NCBI RefSeq assembly: GCF_003581425.1
Contig: NZ_QXTG01000002.1
Location: 310,001-374,000, forward strand
Direction: 5' to 3'
Source: Amnibacterium setariae
GTDB taxonomy: Bacteria > Actinomycetota > Actinomycetes > Actinomycetales > Microbacteriaceae
DNA: 64,000 nt
Shown: positions 1 through 8,102 of the stretch, piece after piece
How the letters are laid out: every line of letters begins with the position of its first letter
How positions within the stretch are numbered: position 1 is the stretch's first letter
Notes under the pieces: model-generated
Told to the model about the DNA's origin: nothing
The model's database searches: none
The model's input: only the letters and a program-made list of their open reading frames with translations
Program-made: the position numbers and the translations under genes

Positions 1-2
1 CG

Positions 3-773
3 ATCTGGTGCCGCCACTTCGTCGGCAACGGCGGCGACTTCTACTTCAAGGACTGGCACGCCGAGCGGCGGCACGTGAACTCGCTGCTGCTGCAGAAGGC
101 GAGCCACGACCTCGACGTCATGCACTGGCTCGCCGGGCGGTCGACGAAGCGCGTCACCGCGCTCGGCGCACTGACCGTCTACGGCGACGTGCACGACCGC
201 GGCACCCACGAGGGCGAGGTCATGCCGGACTGGTTCTCGCACGACAACTGGCCGCCGGAGGCGCAGACCGGGCTGAACCCCGTGATCGACGTCGAGGACG
301 TCTCGATGATGCTCATGGACCTCGGCGACGGCGTCACCGCCAGCTACGAGCAGTGCCACTTCACCCCCGACTACTGGCGCAACTACACGGTGATCGGCAC
401 CCGCGGCCGGCTCGAGAACTTCGGGGACACCCCGGGCGGCGTGATCCGGGTCTGGAACCGCCGCCACGACTGGCAGCTCGCCGGCGACGTCGAGGTGGCG
501 ATCGAGGGCGAGGGCGAGGGCCACGAGCAGGCCGACGTGCGGACCATGGCCGAGTTCCTCCGCCACGTCGCCACGGGCGCACCCACGGAGGTGTCCCTCG
601 TCGCCGCCCGCGACGCGGTCGCCGCCGGCGCCCTCGCCGCGGAGTCGCTCCGCGACGGCGGCACCCCGCGCGACGTGCCACCCCTGCCCGCCGACCTCGT
701 CGCCCGGCTCGACGCGCGCTCCTCCTCCGCCCCTGACTCCTCCTCCCGCACCACTCCCGCACCACGCAGCTGA
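3..773 (+). CDS. Gfo/Idh/MocA family oxidoreductase, C-terminal part (5' end outside window)
   Basis: The open frame runs in from the left edge, so the N-terminal NAD(P)-binding Rossmann domain is missing. The visible part starts with a WCRHFVG...WH segment and a QKASHDLDVMHWL helix. These are typical of the substrate-binding C-terminal domain of sugar and inositol dehydrogenases, where the lysine and histidine lie near the sugar. A short Ser/Pro/Thr-rich tail follows. The stop lies 12 bases before a sugar-binding lipoprotein gene, so it probably belongs to the same operon and oxidises or isomerises the imported sugar in the cytoplasm. The exact substrate cannot be told from this fragment. 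Confidence 0.85.
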   Translation: MWCRHFVGNGGDFYFKDWHAERRHVNSLLLQKASHDLDVMHWLAGRSTKRVTALGALTVYGDVHDRGTHEGEVMPDWFSHDNWPPEAQTGLNPVIDVEDVSMMLMDLGDGVTASYEQCHFTPDYWRNYTVIGTRGRLENFGDTPGGVIRVWNRRHDWQLAGDVEVAIEGEGEGHEQADVRTMAEFLRHVATGAPTEVSLVAARDAVAAGALAAESLRDGGTPRDVPPLPADLVARLDARSSSAPDSSSRTTPAPRS

Positions 774-785
774 ACGGACGGAACC

Positions 786-2105
786 ATGCACCGACCACTG
801 AATCGACCCATCACCCGACGCGCCCTCGCCGGCATCGCGGGCGCCGCCGCGGCAGGGCTCCTGCTCGCGGCCTGCTCCTCCGGGGGCGGCGCACCCAGCG
901 GGGGCGGCGGCGACTACTCGAAGGCGCCGAAGGACCTGAAGGCGACCATCACCTACGCGCTCTGGGACCAGACGCAGGTGAAGGCGATCCAGGCGAACCT
1001 CGCCGGCTTCAAGCAGCAGTACCCGGGCATCACGGTCAACGTCGACGTGACGCCCTACGACACCTACTTCACGAAGCTGCAGACCGAGGCGTCGAGCAAC
1101 ACGCTGCCGGACCTGTTCTGGCTGAACGGCCCGAACTTCCAGCTCTACGCCGACAACGGCAAGGTCGAGCCGATCACGGGCGCCATCAAGGCGGGCGCGA
1201 TCGACCCGAAGAACTACCCGTCCGCGCTCGTCGACCTCTACACCGCGAACGGCGTGCACTACGGCGTCCCGAAGGACTTCGACACGATCGGGCTCTGGTA
1301 CAACAAGGCGCTCTTCGCGAGGGCCGGCGTCGACGTGCCCACCGGCGACTGGACGTGGGACGACCTCACGACCGCGGCGAACACGATCTCGTCGAAGCTG
1401 AAGGGCCAGGGCATCTACGGCGTCGCGGCCGGCATGGACGGCCAGACCACCTACTACGACACGATCTTCCAGGCCGGCGGCAGCGTGCTCTCCGCCGACG
1501 GGAAGAAGTCGGAGTACGCGAGCGACGCGACGAAGAAGGGCATCGTCTTCTGGCGCGACCTGATCGCGTCGAAGGGCTCCCCCTCCGTCAAGCAGCTCAC
1601 CGACACCCCCGCCGACCAGTGGTTCGTGAGCGGCAAGGCCGCGATGCTCATCGGCGGCGACTGGGGCCGCTCCGAGATCGCCGACTCGCCCGTCGCGAAG
1701 GACGTGCAGGTCGCGCCGCTGCCGAAGGGCGAGCAGAAGGCGACCGTGATCCACGGCGTCTCGAACGTCGTCGCGGCGGGCAGCAAGAACACGCAGGCGG
1801 CGCAGGCGCTGCAGGTGTACCTCGCGAGCAAGGAGGCGCAGCAGCAGCAGGGCGACATGGGCGCCGTGATCCCGGCGTTCAACGGCACCCAGGCGTCGTT
1901 CGCGAAGTCGATGCCCGGCGTCGACCTGCAGGTCTTCCTCGACGAGGTCGCCTACGCGAAGCCGCTGCCGGTGTCGAATAACACGGCGGCCTGGAACGCG
2001 CTCGAGGCGAAGCTGCTGCCGGGGGTCTTCGCCGGCACCTCGCCCGTCGACTCCACCCTGCAGCAGCTGCAGGACCAGATGGACGCGGCGCTCGCGAAGG
2101 AATGA
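786..2105 (+). CDS. CUT1 sugar ABC transporter, solute-binding lipoprotein
   Basis: 439 residues. The N-terminus has a twin-Arg-like stretch (TRRALAG), a hydrophobic core and a lipobox LLAAC with the lipidated cysteine at residue 30, followed by a Gly/Ser linker. The rest has the pattern of a family 1 extracellular sugar-binding protein (YALWDQTQ near the start, FWLNGPNF, LWYNKALF, GGDWGRSEI). It should bind an oligo- or monosaccharide outside the membrane and deliver it to the two permeases that follow. The next gene starts at 2102 with a 4-base ATGA overlap. No ATPase gene is present, so a shared MsmK-type ATPase encoded elsewhere is probable. Substrate unknown. Confidence 0.92.
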   Translation: MHRPLNRPITRRALAGIAGAAAAGLLLAACSSGGGAPSGGGGDYSKAPKDLKATITYALWDQTQVKAIQANLAGFKQQYPGITVNVDVTPYDTYFTKLQTEASSNTLPDLFWLNGPNFQLYADNGKVEPITGAIKAGAIDPKNYPSALVDLYTANGVHYGVPKDFDTIGLWYNKALFARAGVDVPTGDWTWDDLTTAANTISSKLKGQGIYGVAAGMDGQTTYYDTIFQAGGSVLSADGKKSEYASDATKKGIVFWRDLIASKGSPSVKQLTDTPADQWFVSGKAAMLIGGDWGRSEIADSPVAKDVQVAPLPKGEQKATVIHGVSNVVAAGSKNTQAAQALQVYLASKEAQQQQGDMGAVIPAFNGTQASFAKSMPGVDLQVFLDEVAYAKPLPVSNNTAAWNALEAKLLPGVFAGTSPVDSTLQQLQDQMDAALAKE

Positions 2106-3043
2106 CCGAGCTGCACCGCGCGGCACCCCGCGCAGCCGGCCGCCCCGCCCGACGGCGGGGCGGCTCCGGCGTCCTCCGAGACGGGTGGTGGCCCGTCCTC
2201 TTCGTCGCCCCGCTGCTCGTCGGCGTCGTCGTCTTCTACCTGTGGCCGATCGTGCAGACGTTCTGGTTCTCGTTCACCACGTTCGGGGTGTTCGGCGGCC
2301 AGACGTTCAGCGGCGTCGCGAACTACGTCGCGCTCGTGCAGGACCCGGAGTTCTACCTGTCGCTCGGCAACACGCTGATCTACACGGCGATCGTGCTGCT
2401 CGGGGTGCCGCTCGCCGTCTGGCTCGCGGCCCTGCTGAACACGCCGGGCCTGAAGTTCGCGTCCTTCTACCGCGTCCTCTTCTTCCTGCCCTACATCGCG
2501 ATGCCGACCGCGGTGGCGCTCGTCTGGCGCCTGATGTTCAACGGCGACTACGGGATCCTGAACTGGGTGCTGTCGCTGGTCGGCATCCCGGGCCCGTACT
2601 GGGTCAGCACGCCGGGCTTCGCGATCGTCGCCGTCTCCATCGTCGGCCTCTGGTCGTCGCTCGGCTTCTCGATGATCGTGCTCGCGGCGGGCCTGAAGGC
2701 GATCCCGCCGGAGCTGTACGAGGCCGCCGAGCTCGACGGCGCCTCGCCCTCCCGCCGGTTCCGGTCGGTGACGGTGCCGCTGCTGACCCCGACGATCTTC
2801 TTCGTCGTGGTCGTGACGGTGATCTCGAGCTTCCAGCTCTTCGACCTGCTCTACGCGATCATGGGGCCGCGCAACCCGGCGATGCCGTCGTCGATGTCGC
2901 TCGTCTTCTACTTCTTCCAGGCGGGGTTCGTCGACAACCAGCAGGGCTTCGCGGCGTCGATCGCCATCGCGATCTTCGTGCTGATCGGGCTCGTGACCCT
3001 GCTGCAGTTCCGGCTCCAGCGGAGGTGGGTGGCGAATGTCTAG
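2102..3043 (+). CDS. CUT1 sugar ABC transporter permease (MalF-like)
   Basis: 313 residues with about six membrane helices. An Arg/Gly-rich cytoplasmic N-terminus precedes the first helix (PVLFVAPLLVGVVVFYLWPI). The EAA loop that docks on the ATPase is seen as YEAAELDGASPSRRFRSVTVPLL near residues 202-224. Length and helix order match MalF/UgpA-type permeases. It starts by overlapping the stop of the binding-protein gene (ATGA) and overlaps the start of the second permease by 8 bases, so the three genes are translationally coupled. Confidence 0.93.
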   Translation: MTELHRAAPRAAGRPARRRGGSGVLRDGWWPVLFVAPLLVGVVVFYLWPIVQTFWFSFTTFGVFGGQTFSGVANYVALVQDPEFYLSLGNTLIYTAIVLLGVPLAVWLAALLNTPGLKFASFYRVLFFLPYIAMPTAVALVWRLMFNGDYGILNWVLSLVGIPGPYWVSTPGFAIVAVSIVGLWSSLGFSMIVLAAGLKAIPPELYEAAELDGASPSRRFRSVTVPLLTPTIFFVVVVTVISSFQLFDLLYAIMGPRNPAMPSSMSLVFYFFQAGFVDNQQGFAASIAIAIFVLIGLVTLLQFRLQRRWVANV

Positions 3044-3917
3044 CGCCGTGCAGACGAGGGCCGCTGCGACGGTCCGCACCCGGACGCCGGCGACGCGCAG
3101 CCGGCGGCGGCCGCGGCACGTGCTCGCGCACGTCGTGCTCGGGGTGGGCGGCTTCCTGATGGCCTTCCCGTTCCTGTGGCAGATCATCATGTCGCTGTCG
3201 ACGAACAGCCAGGTCCGCAGCGTCGTGCCGACGTTCTGGCCGGGCACGCTGCAGTGGCACAACTACGTCGACGTCTTCGAGCAGCTGCCGTTCCTGCCGC
3301 AGCTCGGCGTGTCCGTCACCATCACGGTGATCCGGACGGTCGCGCAGATCGTGCTCTGCACCCTCGCCGGCTACGCGTTCGCGCGCATGCGGTTCCGGGG
3401 CCGGAACCTGCTGCTCGGGCTGGTGCTGTCGATCCTGCTCGTGCCGTCGCAGGTCTACCTGCTGTCGCAGTACCAGATCGTGCAGCAGCTCGGCTGGCTC
3501 AACACCATCCCGGGCATCGTCGCGCCCGGCCTGTTCAGCGCCTTCGGCACCTTCCTCATGCGGACGGCGTTCCTGAACCTGCCGAACGAGCTGGAGGAGG
3601 CGGCGCGGATCGACGGCGCGAATCCCTGGCAGATCTTCACCCGCGTGATGGTGCCGCTCGTGCGCTCGAACATCAGCGTGCTCGCGATCACGACGGTGCT
3701 GTTCAGCTGGAACGAGCTGCTCTGGCCGCTCGTCGTGTCGACCTACGCCGGCCTGCAGCCGCTCGCGGCGGGCCTCGCGACGCTGTCCGGCAGCGTGACC
3801 GTCGACTACCCCGTGATCATGGCCGCGAGCCTGATGGCCACCGCGCCGGTGCTGATCGCGTTCATCCTGCTGCAGCGCCGGGTGATCGACGGGATCGCCT
3901 CCTCCGGCCTGAAGTAG
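3036..3917 (+). CDS. CUT1 sugar ABC transporter permease (MalG-like)
   Basis: 293 residues. A basic N-terminus is followed by six predicted helices, and the EAA loop reads LEEAARIDGANPWQIFTRVMVPL near residues 188-210. This matches the MalG/UgpE family, the partner of the preceding MalF-like permease. The protein ends with the usual short GIASSGLK cytoplasmic tail. It is the last gene of this importer operon: a strong hairpin follows at 3940-3985, and the next gene is read in the opposite direction. Confidence 0.93.
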   Translation: MSSAVQTRAAATVRTRTPATRSRRRPRHVLAHVVLGVGGFLMAFPFLWQIIMSLSTNSQVRSVVPTFWPGTLQWHNYVDVFEQLPFLPQLGVSVTITVIRTVAQIVLCTLAGYAFARMRFRGRNLLLGLVLSILLVPSQVYLLSQYQIVQQLGWLNTIPGIVAPGLFSAFGTFLMRTAFLNLPNELEEAARIDGANPWQIFTRVMVPLVRSNISVLAITTVLFSWNELLWPLVVSTYAGLQPLAAGLATLSGSVTVDYPVIMAASLMATAPVLIAFILLQRRVIDGIASSGLK

Positions 3918-3939
3918 GCACGGGGGCGCTCCCGGGGCG

Positions 3940-3985
3940 CTCCGCTGCTGGACCGGCCGAGCGCTCGGCGGGATCAGCAGCGGAG
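3940..3985. terminator. Bidirectional hairpin between convergent genes
   Basis: Outer arms of 11 bases (CTCCGCTGCTG at 3940-3950, complement at 3975-3985) enclose a second perfect palindrome, GCCGAGCGCTCGGC, at 3956-3969. It lies between the permease stop (3917) and the alpha-galactosidase stop (4002), so it can end transcripts from both sides. There is no T-run, which is common in high-GC actinobacteria. Confidence 0.6.
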
Positions 3986-4001
3986 GGCCCCGCCGGCGCG
4001 G

Positions 4002-5507
4002 CTACTCGACGAGGGTCGCGGGCGACGCCGGGGCGCTGCCGTCCAGCACGGGCGCGAAGTCGACCTCGCGCCCGTCGACGCGCCACCGGGTCCGGCCGAA
4101 GCGCTCGACGGCGGGGGGCGCGCGCAGCCACGCGTCGAGCTCGTCCCGCTCGCCCGCGTCGAGCCAGGCCATCGGGTCGGAGGTCTGCCGGAAGCCGAGC
4201 ACCGTCGCGGCGTCCTCGACCAGCTGCCGCTGCGGCTCGTCGAGCAGGCTGCGGCGCCGGCGGAAGTACACGGCGTCCGGGTCGAGCTCGTAGAGGGGGC
4301 GCAGCCAGGTCCGCGGGATCGAGGCGGCGATCGCGTTCCGCGCGCCGCTGCCGGAGGGGTCGTCCCGCCGCTCCCCGTTGTCCCAGAACGCCGCGGTGTC
4401 CGGCCCGACGCGGACGCCGTCGAACACCCCGGCCGACGGCAGCATCGGCGCGCCGCAGCCCAGCAGGTGGACGTCGTCCCCGGCGGCGCGGCGGACGTGC
4501 TCGACGGCGTCGCGGTAGACCCGCTCGCGGGGCAGGTCGCGCGACCGACGGCCGCGCACGGCGCCCGCGTACAGGAAGTCGAGCTTCAGGTAGGTGAAGC
4601 CGTCGGCGACGGCCCGGCGCACGACGTCGGCCAGGTGGTCGAGCGCCTCCGGGCGGGTGGTGTCGAGCGCGAAGTACCCGGTGCCCCAGTTCGTGCCGGT
4701 GACGAGGGGGCGGCCGTCGTCGTCCTGCACGAGCAGCTCGGGGTGGTCCCGGGCGAAGCGGGAGCGCGGCAGCGCGATCAGCGGCGCGAGCCAGAGCCCC
4801 GGCCGGAAGCCCGCCGCCGCGATCCGGGACGCGGTCGCGGCCATGCCCGACGGGAAGCGGTCGTTCGCCGTCCAGTCGCCGACGGCGGCCTCCCAGCCGT
4901 CGTCGAGCTGCACGACGTCGATGGGGTGGCCGCGCAGGTCCTCGACCGTGCGGGCGAGCAGGTCCTCGTCGACGTCCTCGTAGTACGAGTACCAGCTGCT
5001 CCAGACGGCGCCCGCACGCCGGTCGCGGCCGCCGAGGCGCTCGGCGAGGAGCGCCGCGTAGGCGCCGAACACCTCGTCCTCCCGGCCCCACGCCAGGAAC
5101 CAGCCGTCGCCGGCGTCCTCCGTCGTGCCGTGGAGCACGTGGCGGTCGGCGCCGACGCGCGGCGTGCCGAGCCCGAGCGCGCCGAGCAGCAGCACGCGGC
5201 CGTCGGGCCCCTCGAGCGCGCCGACGGCGCTGCCGGAGTGGGCCAGCGGGGTGTCGTTCGCCGCGTCGTCCGCGGTGAGCAGGCGGGCGGGGTCGCCGCC
5301 GATCCGCAGCGGCGGCTCGGTCAGGCGGCGCCATCCGCTCGGGCTCCACGAGTTCCACCCGTGCCGGTAGAAGGAGGCGCCCTCGTCGAAGGGGTGGAGC
5401 ACCGCGACGGGGCCCGGCGGCACCAGCCAGCCGAGCCCGAGGCGGGTGAGCGGGCCCGCGGCGCGGACCGGCACGGCGAGGTCGGGGAAGCGGGCTTCGG
5501 CGTGCAC
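4002..5507 (-). CDS. Alpha-galactosidase, GH36/melibiase type
   Basis: 501 residues with no signal peptide, so cytoplasmic. It should release terminal alpha-1,6-galactose from melibiose or raffinose-type sugars by a retaining mechanism. The (beta/alpha)8 domain starts near residue 165 (VWSSWYSYYEDV) and contains VVQLDDGWE, GLWLAPL and TYLKLDF. Asp310 in YLKLDF is the expected nucleophile, and Asp370 in VRVGPDTAAFW the expected acid/base. The N-terminal beta-sandwich is shorter than in the classical 700-residue enzymes. It converges on the importer operon at 786-3917, which may supply its substrate. The 87 bases before its start hold a hairpin that ends the upstream gene, so it is probably transcribed on its own. 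Confidence 0.88.
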   Translation of the reverse strand: MHAEARFPDLAVPVRAAGPLTRLGLGWLVPPGPVAVLHPFDEGASFYRHGWNSWSPSGWRRLTEPPLRIGGDPARLLTADDAANDTPLAHSGSAVGALEGPDGRVLLLGALGLGTPRVGADRHVLHGTTEDAGDGWFLAWGREDEVFGAYAALLAERLGGRDRRAGAVWSSWYSYYEDVDEDLLARTVEDLRGHPIDVVQLDDGWEAAVGDWTANDRFPSGMAATASRIAAAGFRPGLWLAPLIALPRSRFARDHPELLVQDDDGRPLVTGTNWGTGYFALDTTRPEALDHLADVVRRAVADGFTYLKLDFLYAGAVRGRRSRDLPRERVYRDAVEHVRRAAGDDVHLLGCGAPMLPSAGVFDGVRVGPDTAAFWDNGERRDDPSGSGARNAIAASIPRTWLRPLYELDPDAVYFRRRRSLLDEPQRQLVEDAATVLGFRQTSDPMAWLDAGERDELDAWLRAPPAVERFGRTRWRVDGREVDFAPVLDGSAPASPATLVE

Positions 5508-5536
5508 GGGGCCTCCCGGACGGTCGGTGCCGGTCG

Positions 5537-5574
5537 CGGCGGCGGGCCGGGAGCAGCCTCCCGGCCCGCCGCCG
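5537..5574 (-). terminator. 17-bp hairpin after the DUF4832 gene
   Basis: Perfect arms at 5537-5553 and 5558-5574 with a 4-base loop (CAGC), almost all G+C. It starts 21 bases after the stop of the leftward gene at 5595, the position expected of an intrinsic terminator lacking a U-tract. It would separate that gene from the alpha-galactosidase gene. Confidence 0.65.
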
Positions 5575-5594
5575 TCCGACGCGAGTCGTGCAGG

Positions 5595-7037
5595 TCAGCG
5601 GATGCGGACCGTCTGGTGCAGGTCGTTCAGGCCGCTCGAGGCGTGCCAGGTGCCGACGTTCGCGGTCCGGATCGCGTACCGGGGGTCCTTCGCGGTCTTC
5701 TTGTCGGCGGCCGGCAGCGCCAGGTAGACCGCGTACTTCCCGTGCGGCAGGTGCCGGATCGCGGCGCGCACCGTCGAGGTCGTGCCGGCGGCCCAGCGGC
5801 GCACGTCCGTCTTCAACGGCACCGAGTACCGGTGCTTCCCGCTGACGAGCACGAGCTTCGCGGGTCGCGCGTTGTACGGCGCCGCCCAGCCCGTGTTCTT
5901 CACCCGGACCGTGACGGTCGGGGTCCGGCCGCTCGTCACCGTGCTCGACGTGAGCTGGAACCGGTAGCCGAGCCTCCGCTCGGTCGTCGCGACGCCGGCG
6001 GCGCCCCACGAGTCGAGCACGTCGGTGTTGTACTCGCGGTTCAGGTAGCTGAAGTGGAACCGCCGCATCTGCGTCTCGGCGTTCGGGAACTCGGAGAGCG
6101 GCGGGGCGACGTTGCAGGTCTCGCCGCCCACCGGCACGAAGCGGCTGTCGGCGGCCAGGTAGTCCTGGTCGAGCGTGATCGGGTCGGACAGGTACGTGCC
6201 GAAGTCGTCCGGCGACGCGAGGAAGCAGTCGTTGTGGTGGCCGATCCGCGCCGCGAGCGTGTTCCGGTACGCCTCCTTCGGCGTGAGGGCGCCGGCGGTG
6301 CCGGTCGGGCGCTCCGTGATCTCCTGCTTCATGAGCGGCGTCCGCACCTGCACGGTCCGGGTGGGCAGGGCCTTCAGCTCGGCCTCGACGACGGCCCTCC
6401 GCTTCGCCCAGTCGGCGTCGGAGACGACCTGCGTCTTCGGGTCGGCGAAGTAGTCGGTGTAGTAGCCCTCGCCCCACAGCCCGATGAACCCCTGCTGCAG
6501 GGTCGCGATGAGGCCGGTGTTGCGCTGGAGCAGCGGCGTGAGCTGGCGGATGTGCTTCTGCACGGTCGGCAGGTCGGCGTCGCCGAAGGGCGCGACGTAG
6601 GGGTCGGCGCCGCCCTCGACGTAGGCGAACCGGAGGACGACGGTGAAGCCGTTGCGCTTGACGACGTCGAAGTCGTGCTGCAGCTTGGCGAGCAGGTCGC
6701 GGCTGAGGTCGGCGCCCTTCGCGAAGTCGTCGAGGTAGTACACGCGGTTGATCTGGGTGTCGCCGAGCTTCCGCCAGGCGCGCAGCTGCGCGTCGGTGAG
6801 GCCCTGCCAGCCCTTCCCGCCGTCGCGGTAGTGGGTGTCGGTCTCGTGGTCGAAGCCGCGCTCCGGGTTGGCGATGTTCGCGCTGCTCGCGCGGTAGGTC
6901 ACGGTGCGGCCGGGCGCATGGCCCGGCTGGGCGGAGGCCGCGGTCGCGGGCACGGCGAGCGCGGCGGCCGCGGCGACGGCGGCCGCGGCGAGCACGACCC
7001 GGCGGCGGCGCCGGGGTGCGGGAGTGGAGTGGATCAT
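5595..7037 (-). CDS. Secreted DUF4874/DUF4832 domain protein
   Basis: 480 residues. A basic N-terminus (RRRRR), a long Ala/Val-rich core and an ASA-Q site make a clear Sec signal peptide of about 37 residues. The mature protein opens with the NPERGFDHETD segment typical of DUF4874. A TIM-barrel-like region follows (RVYYLDDF, TVVLRFAYVEGG, QQGFIGLWGEGYYTDYF), and then a C-terminal beta-rich DUF4832 part. The family is extracellular and often sits next to glycosidases, but no activity is established that I can name. Its position beside two alpha-galactosidases and sugar importers suggests carbohydrate binding or cleavage, which is inference only. A hairpin at 5537-5574 ends the transcript. Confidence 0.8.
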   Translation of the reverse strand: MIHSTPAPRRRRRVVLAAAAVAAAAALAVPATAASAQPGHAPGRTVTYRASSANIANPERGFDHETDTHYRDGGKGWQGLTDAQLRAWRKLGDTQINRVYYLDDFAKGADLSRDLLAKLQHDFDVVKRNGFTVVLRFAYVEGGADPYVAPFGDADLPTVQKHIRQLTPLLQRNTGLIATLQQGFIGLWGEGYYTDYFADPKTQVVSDADWAKRRAVVEAELKALPTRTVQVRTPLMKQEITERPTGTAGALTPKEAYRNTLAARIGHHNDCFLASPDDFGTYLSDPITLDQDYLAADSRFVPVGGETCNVAPPLSEFPNAETQMRRFHFSYLNREYNTDVLDSWGAAGVATTERRLGYRFQLTSSTVTSGRTPTVTVRVKNTGWAAPYNARPAKLVLVSGKHRYSVPLKTDVRRWAAGTTSTVRAAIRHLPHGKYAVYLALPAADKKTAKDPRYAIRTANVGTWHASSGLNDLHQTVRIR

Positions 7038-7181
7038 CGGGCCATCGTGGGAACCGACCCGTCGGGCTGTCGAGACGCCTCGCCGATCGCGCAGCGCGAC
7101 TGCGCGGTCGGCCGCGGCAGAGCTCGGGTGGTTTCGGCACGGGCGCGGGGCGCCCGGCTCAACCAGCGTGGAAGGCGCTCG
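7038..7181. other. 144-bp gap upstream of the DUF4832 gene
   Basis: This interval lies between the start of the leftward secreted protein gene and the stop of the leftward DeoR gene, and must hold any promoter of the former. I see a GCGCAGCGCGACTGCGC stretch at 7094-7110 that could form a short hairpin or an operator, but it does not match the GCGCAAYC sites found near the GH4 gene. No coding sequence is apparent. Confidence 0.4.
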
Positions 7182-7997
7182 TCAGCGGCGGGGCTCGACG
7201 AGGTGGACCGTCACGCCGGCCGCGCGGAGGGCGTCGAGGGCGACCGCGTCCGCGGTCGTGTCCGTGATCAGCACGTCCACCTGCCGCGTCTCGGCCATCT
7301 GCGCGAACGTGATCCGGCCCACCTTCGAGCCGTCGGCGACGACCATGACGCGCTGCGCGTGCTCGACCATCGCGTTGTTCGTCCGCGCCTCGACCTCGTC
7401 GTGGGTGGTCGCGCCGCCCTCCGCGCTGATCCCGTCGACGCCGAGGATCGCGGTGCCGACGTTCACGGCCTTGAAGGTGTTCTCGGCGAGCACCCCGACG
7501 GCCTCGAACGACGTCGAGCGGACGACGCCGCCCGTCAGGATCACCTTCGTCGTCGGGCGTGCCGCGAGCTCGAGGGCGATGGTCAGCGCGTTCGTGATGA
7601 TCGTGAGCTGCGTCCGGCGCGACAGGGCCTTCGCGATCTCCGCGGTCGTCGTGCCGCCCGTCAGCGCGACCGCGTAGGGGCCGGACGGGATCAGCTCGGC
7701 GGCGCGCAGCGCGATCCGGTGCTTCGCCTCCCGCGCTTCGAGGTCCCGGAGGTGCACCGGCACCTCGTCGTGCAGCGCCTGCGGGCGCGCGCCGCCGTGG
7801 GTCCGGATCAGGAGGCCCTGGTCCTCCATGTCGGCGAGGTCCCGGCGCAGGGTCGCGGCGGACACCTGCAGCTCTCCCGCCAGGTCGGCGAGCGAGACCG
7901 CGCCCCGCGCGTTCACGCTCTTCAGGACCGCGAGCATGCGGTCGGCGCGCTTCGCCGACGACGCGTGCGGCAGCCGCAGCCCGGTGGCCTGCGCCAT
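7182..7997 (-). CDS. DeoR family transcriptional regulator
   Basis: 271 residues. The N-terminal helix-turn-helix (residues about 16-70: RADRMLAVLKSVN...VSLADLAGELQVSAATLRRDLADMEDQGLL) has the DeoR signature and continues into RTHGGARP. The C-terminal sugar-phosphate sensor domain follows (IALTGGTTTAEIAKAL, TNALTIALELA, VILTGGVVR, LGVDGIS, VADGSKVGR). It is divergent from the GH4 glycosidase gene with 105 bases between. Repeated GCGCAAYC half-sites lie in that gap and before the binding-protein gene at 9602, so it probably controls both and itself, releasing DNA when a phosphorylated sugar accumulates. Confidence 0.92.
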   Translation of the reverse strand: MAQATGLRLPHASSAKRADRMLAVLKSVNARGAVSLADLAGELQVSAATLRRDLADMEDQGLLIRTHGGARPQALHDEVPVHLRDLEAREAKHRIALRAAELIPSGPYAVALTGGTTTAEIAKALSRRTQLTIITNALTIALELAARPTTKVILTGGVVRSTSFEAVGVLAENTFKAVNVGTAILGVDGISAEGGATTHDEVEARTNNAMVEHAQRVMVVADGSKVGRITFAQMAETRQVDVLITDTTADAVALDALRAAGVTVHLVEPRR

Positions 7998-8031
7998 CGC
8001 GGTCCTCCCTCGGGTCGAAAGCGTGCAGCAG

Positions 8032-8075
8032 GATTGCGCACTTCACGCGAGCCGCGCAACGGGCCTCCCGCAATC
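8032..8075. promoter_or_regulatory. Probable DeoR operator, GCGCAAYC half-sites
   Basis: Three half-sites lie in the divergent gap: GATTGCGC at 8032-8039 (complement GCGCAATC), CGCGCAAC at 8053-8060 and CCGCAATC at 8068-8075. The first two form an inverted repeat, TTGCGC/GCGCAA, with a 14-base gap. The same motif recurs at 9496-9514. Confidence 0.6.
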
Positions 8076-8102
8076 GCTCACTCCCGCTGTTGGATCGCGG
8101 TC

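Noticed and set aside
7094-7110. A further DeoR site before the DUF4832 gene
   Set aside because: The stretch is rich in GCGC but lacks the AAYC end of the half-sites seen at 8032-8075 and 9496-9514.
4467-8102. Very long open frame on the plus strand opposite the GH36, DUF4832 and DeoR genes
   Set aside because: It is Arg/Val/Gly-rich with no domain and lies antisense to three well-supported genes. Long antisense frames are expected at this G+C content. Only the part from 8103 (GH4) is real.
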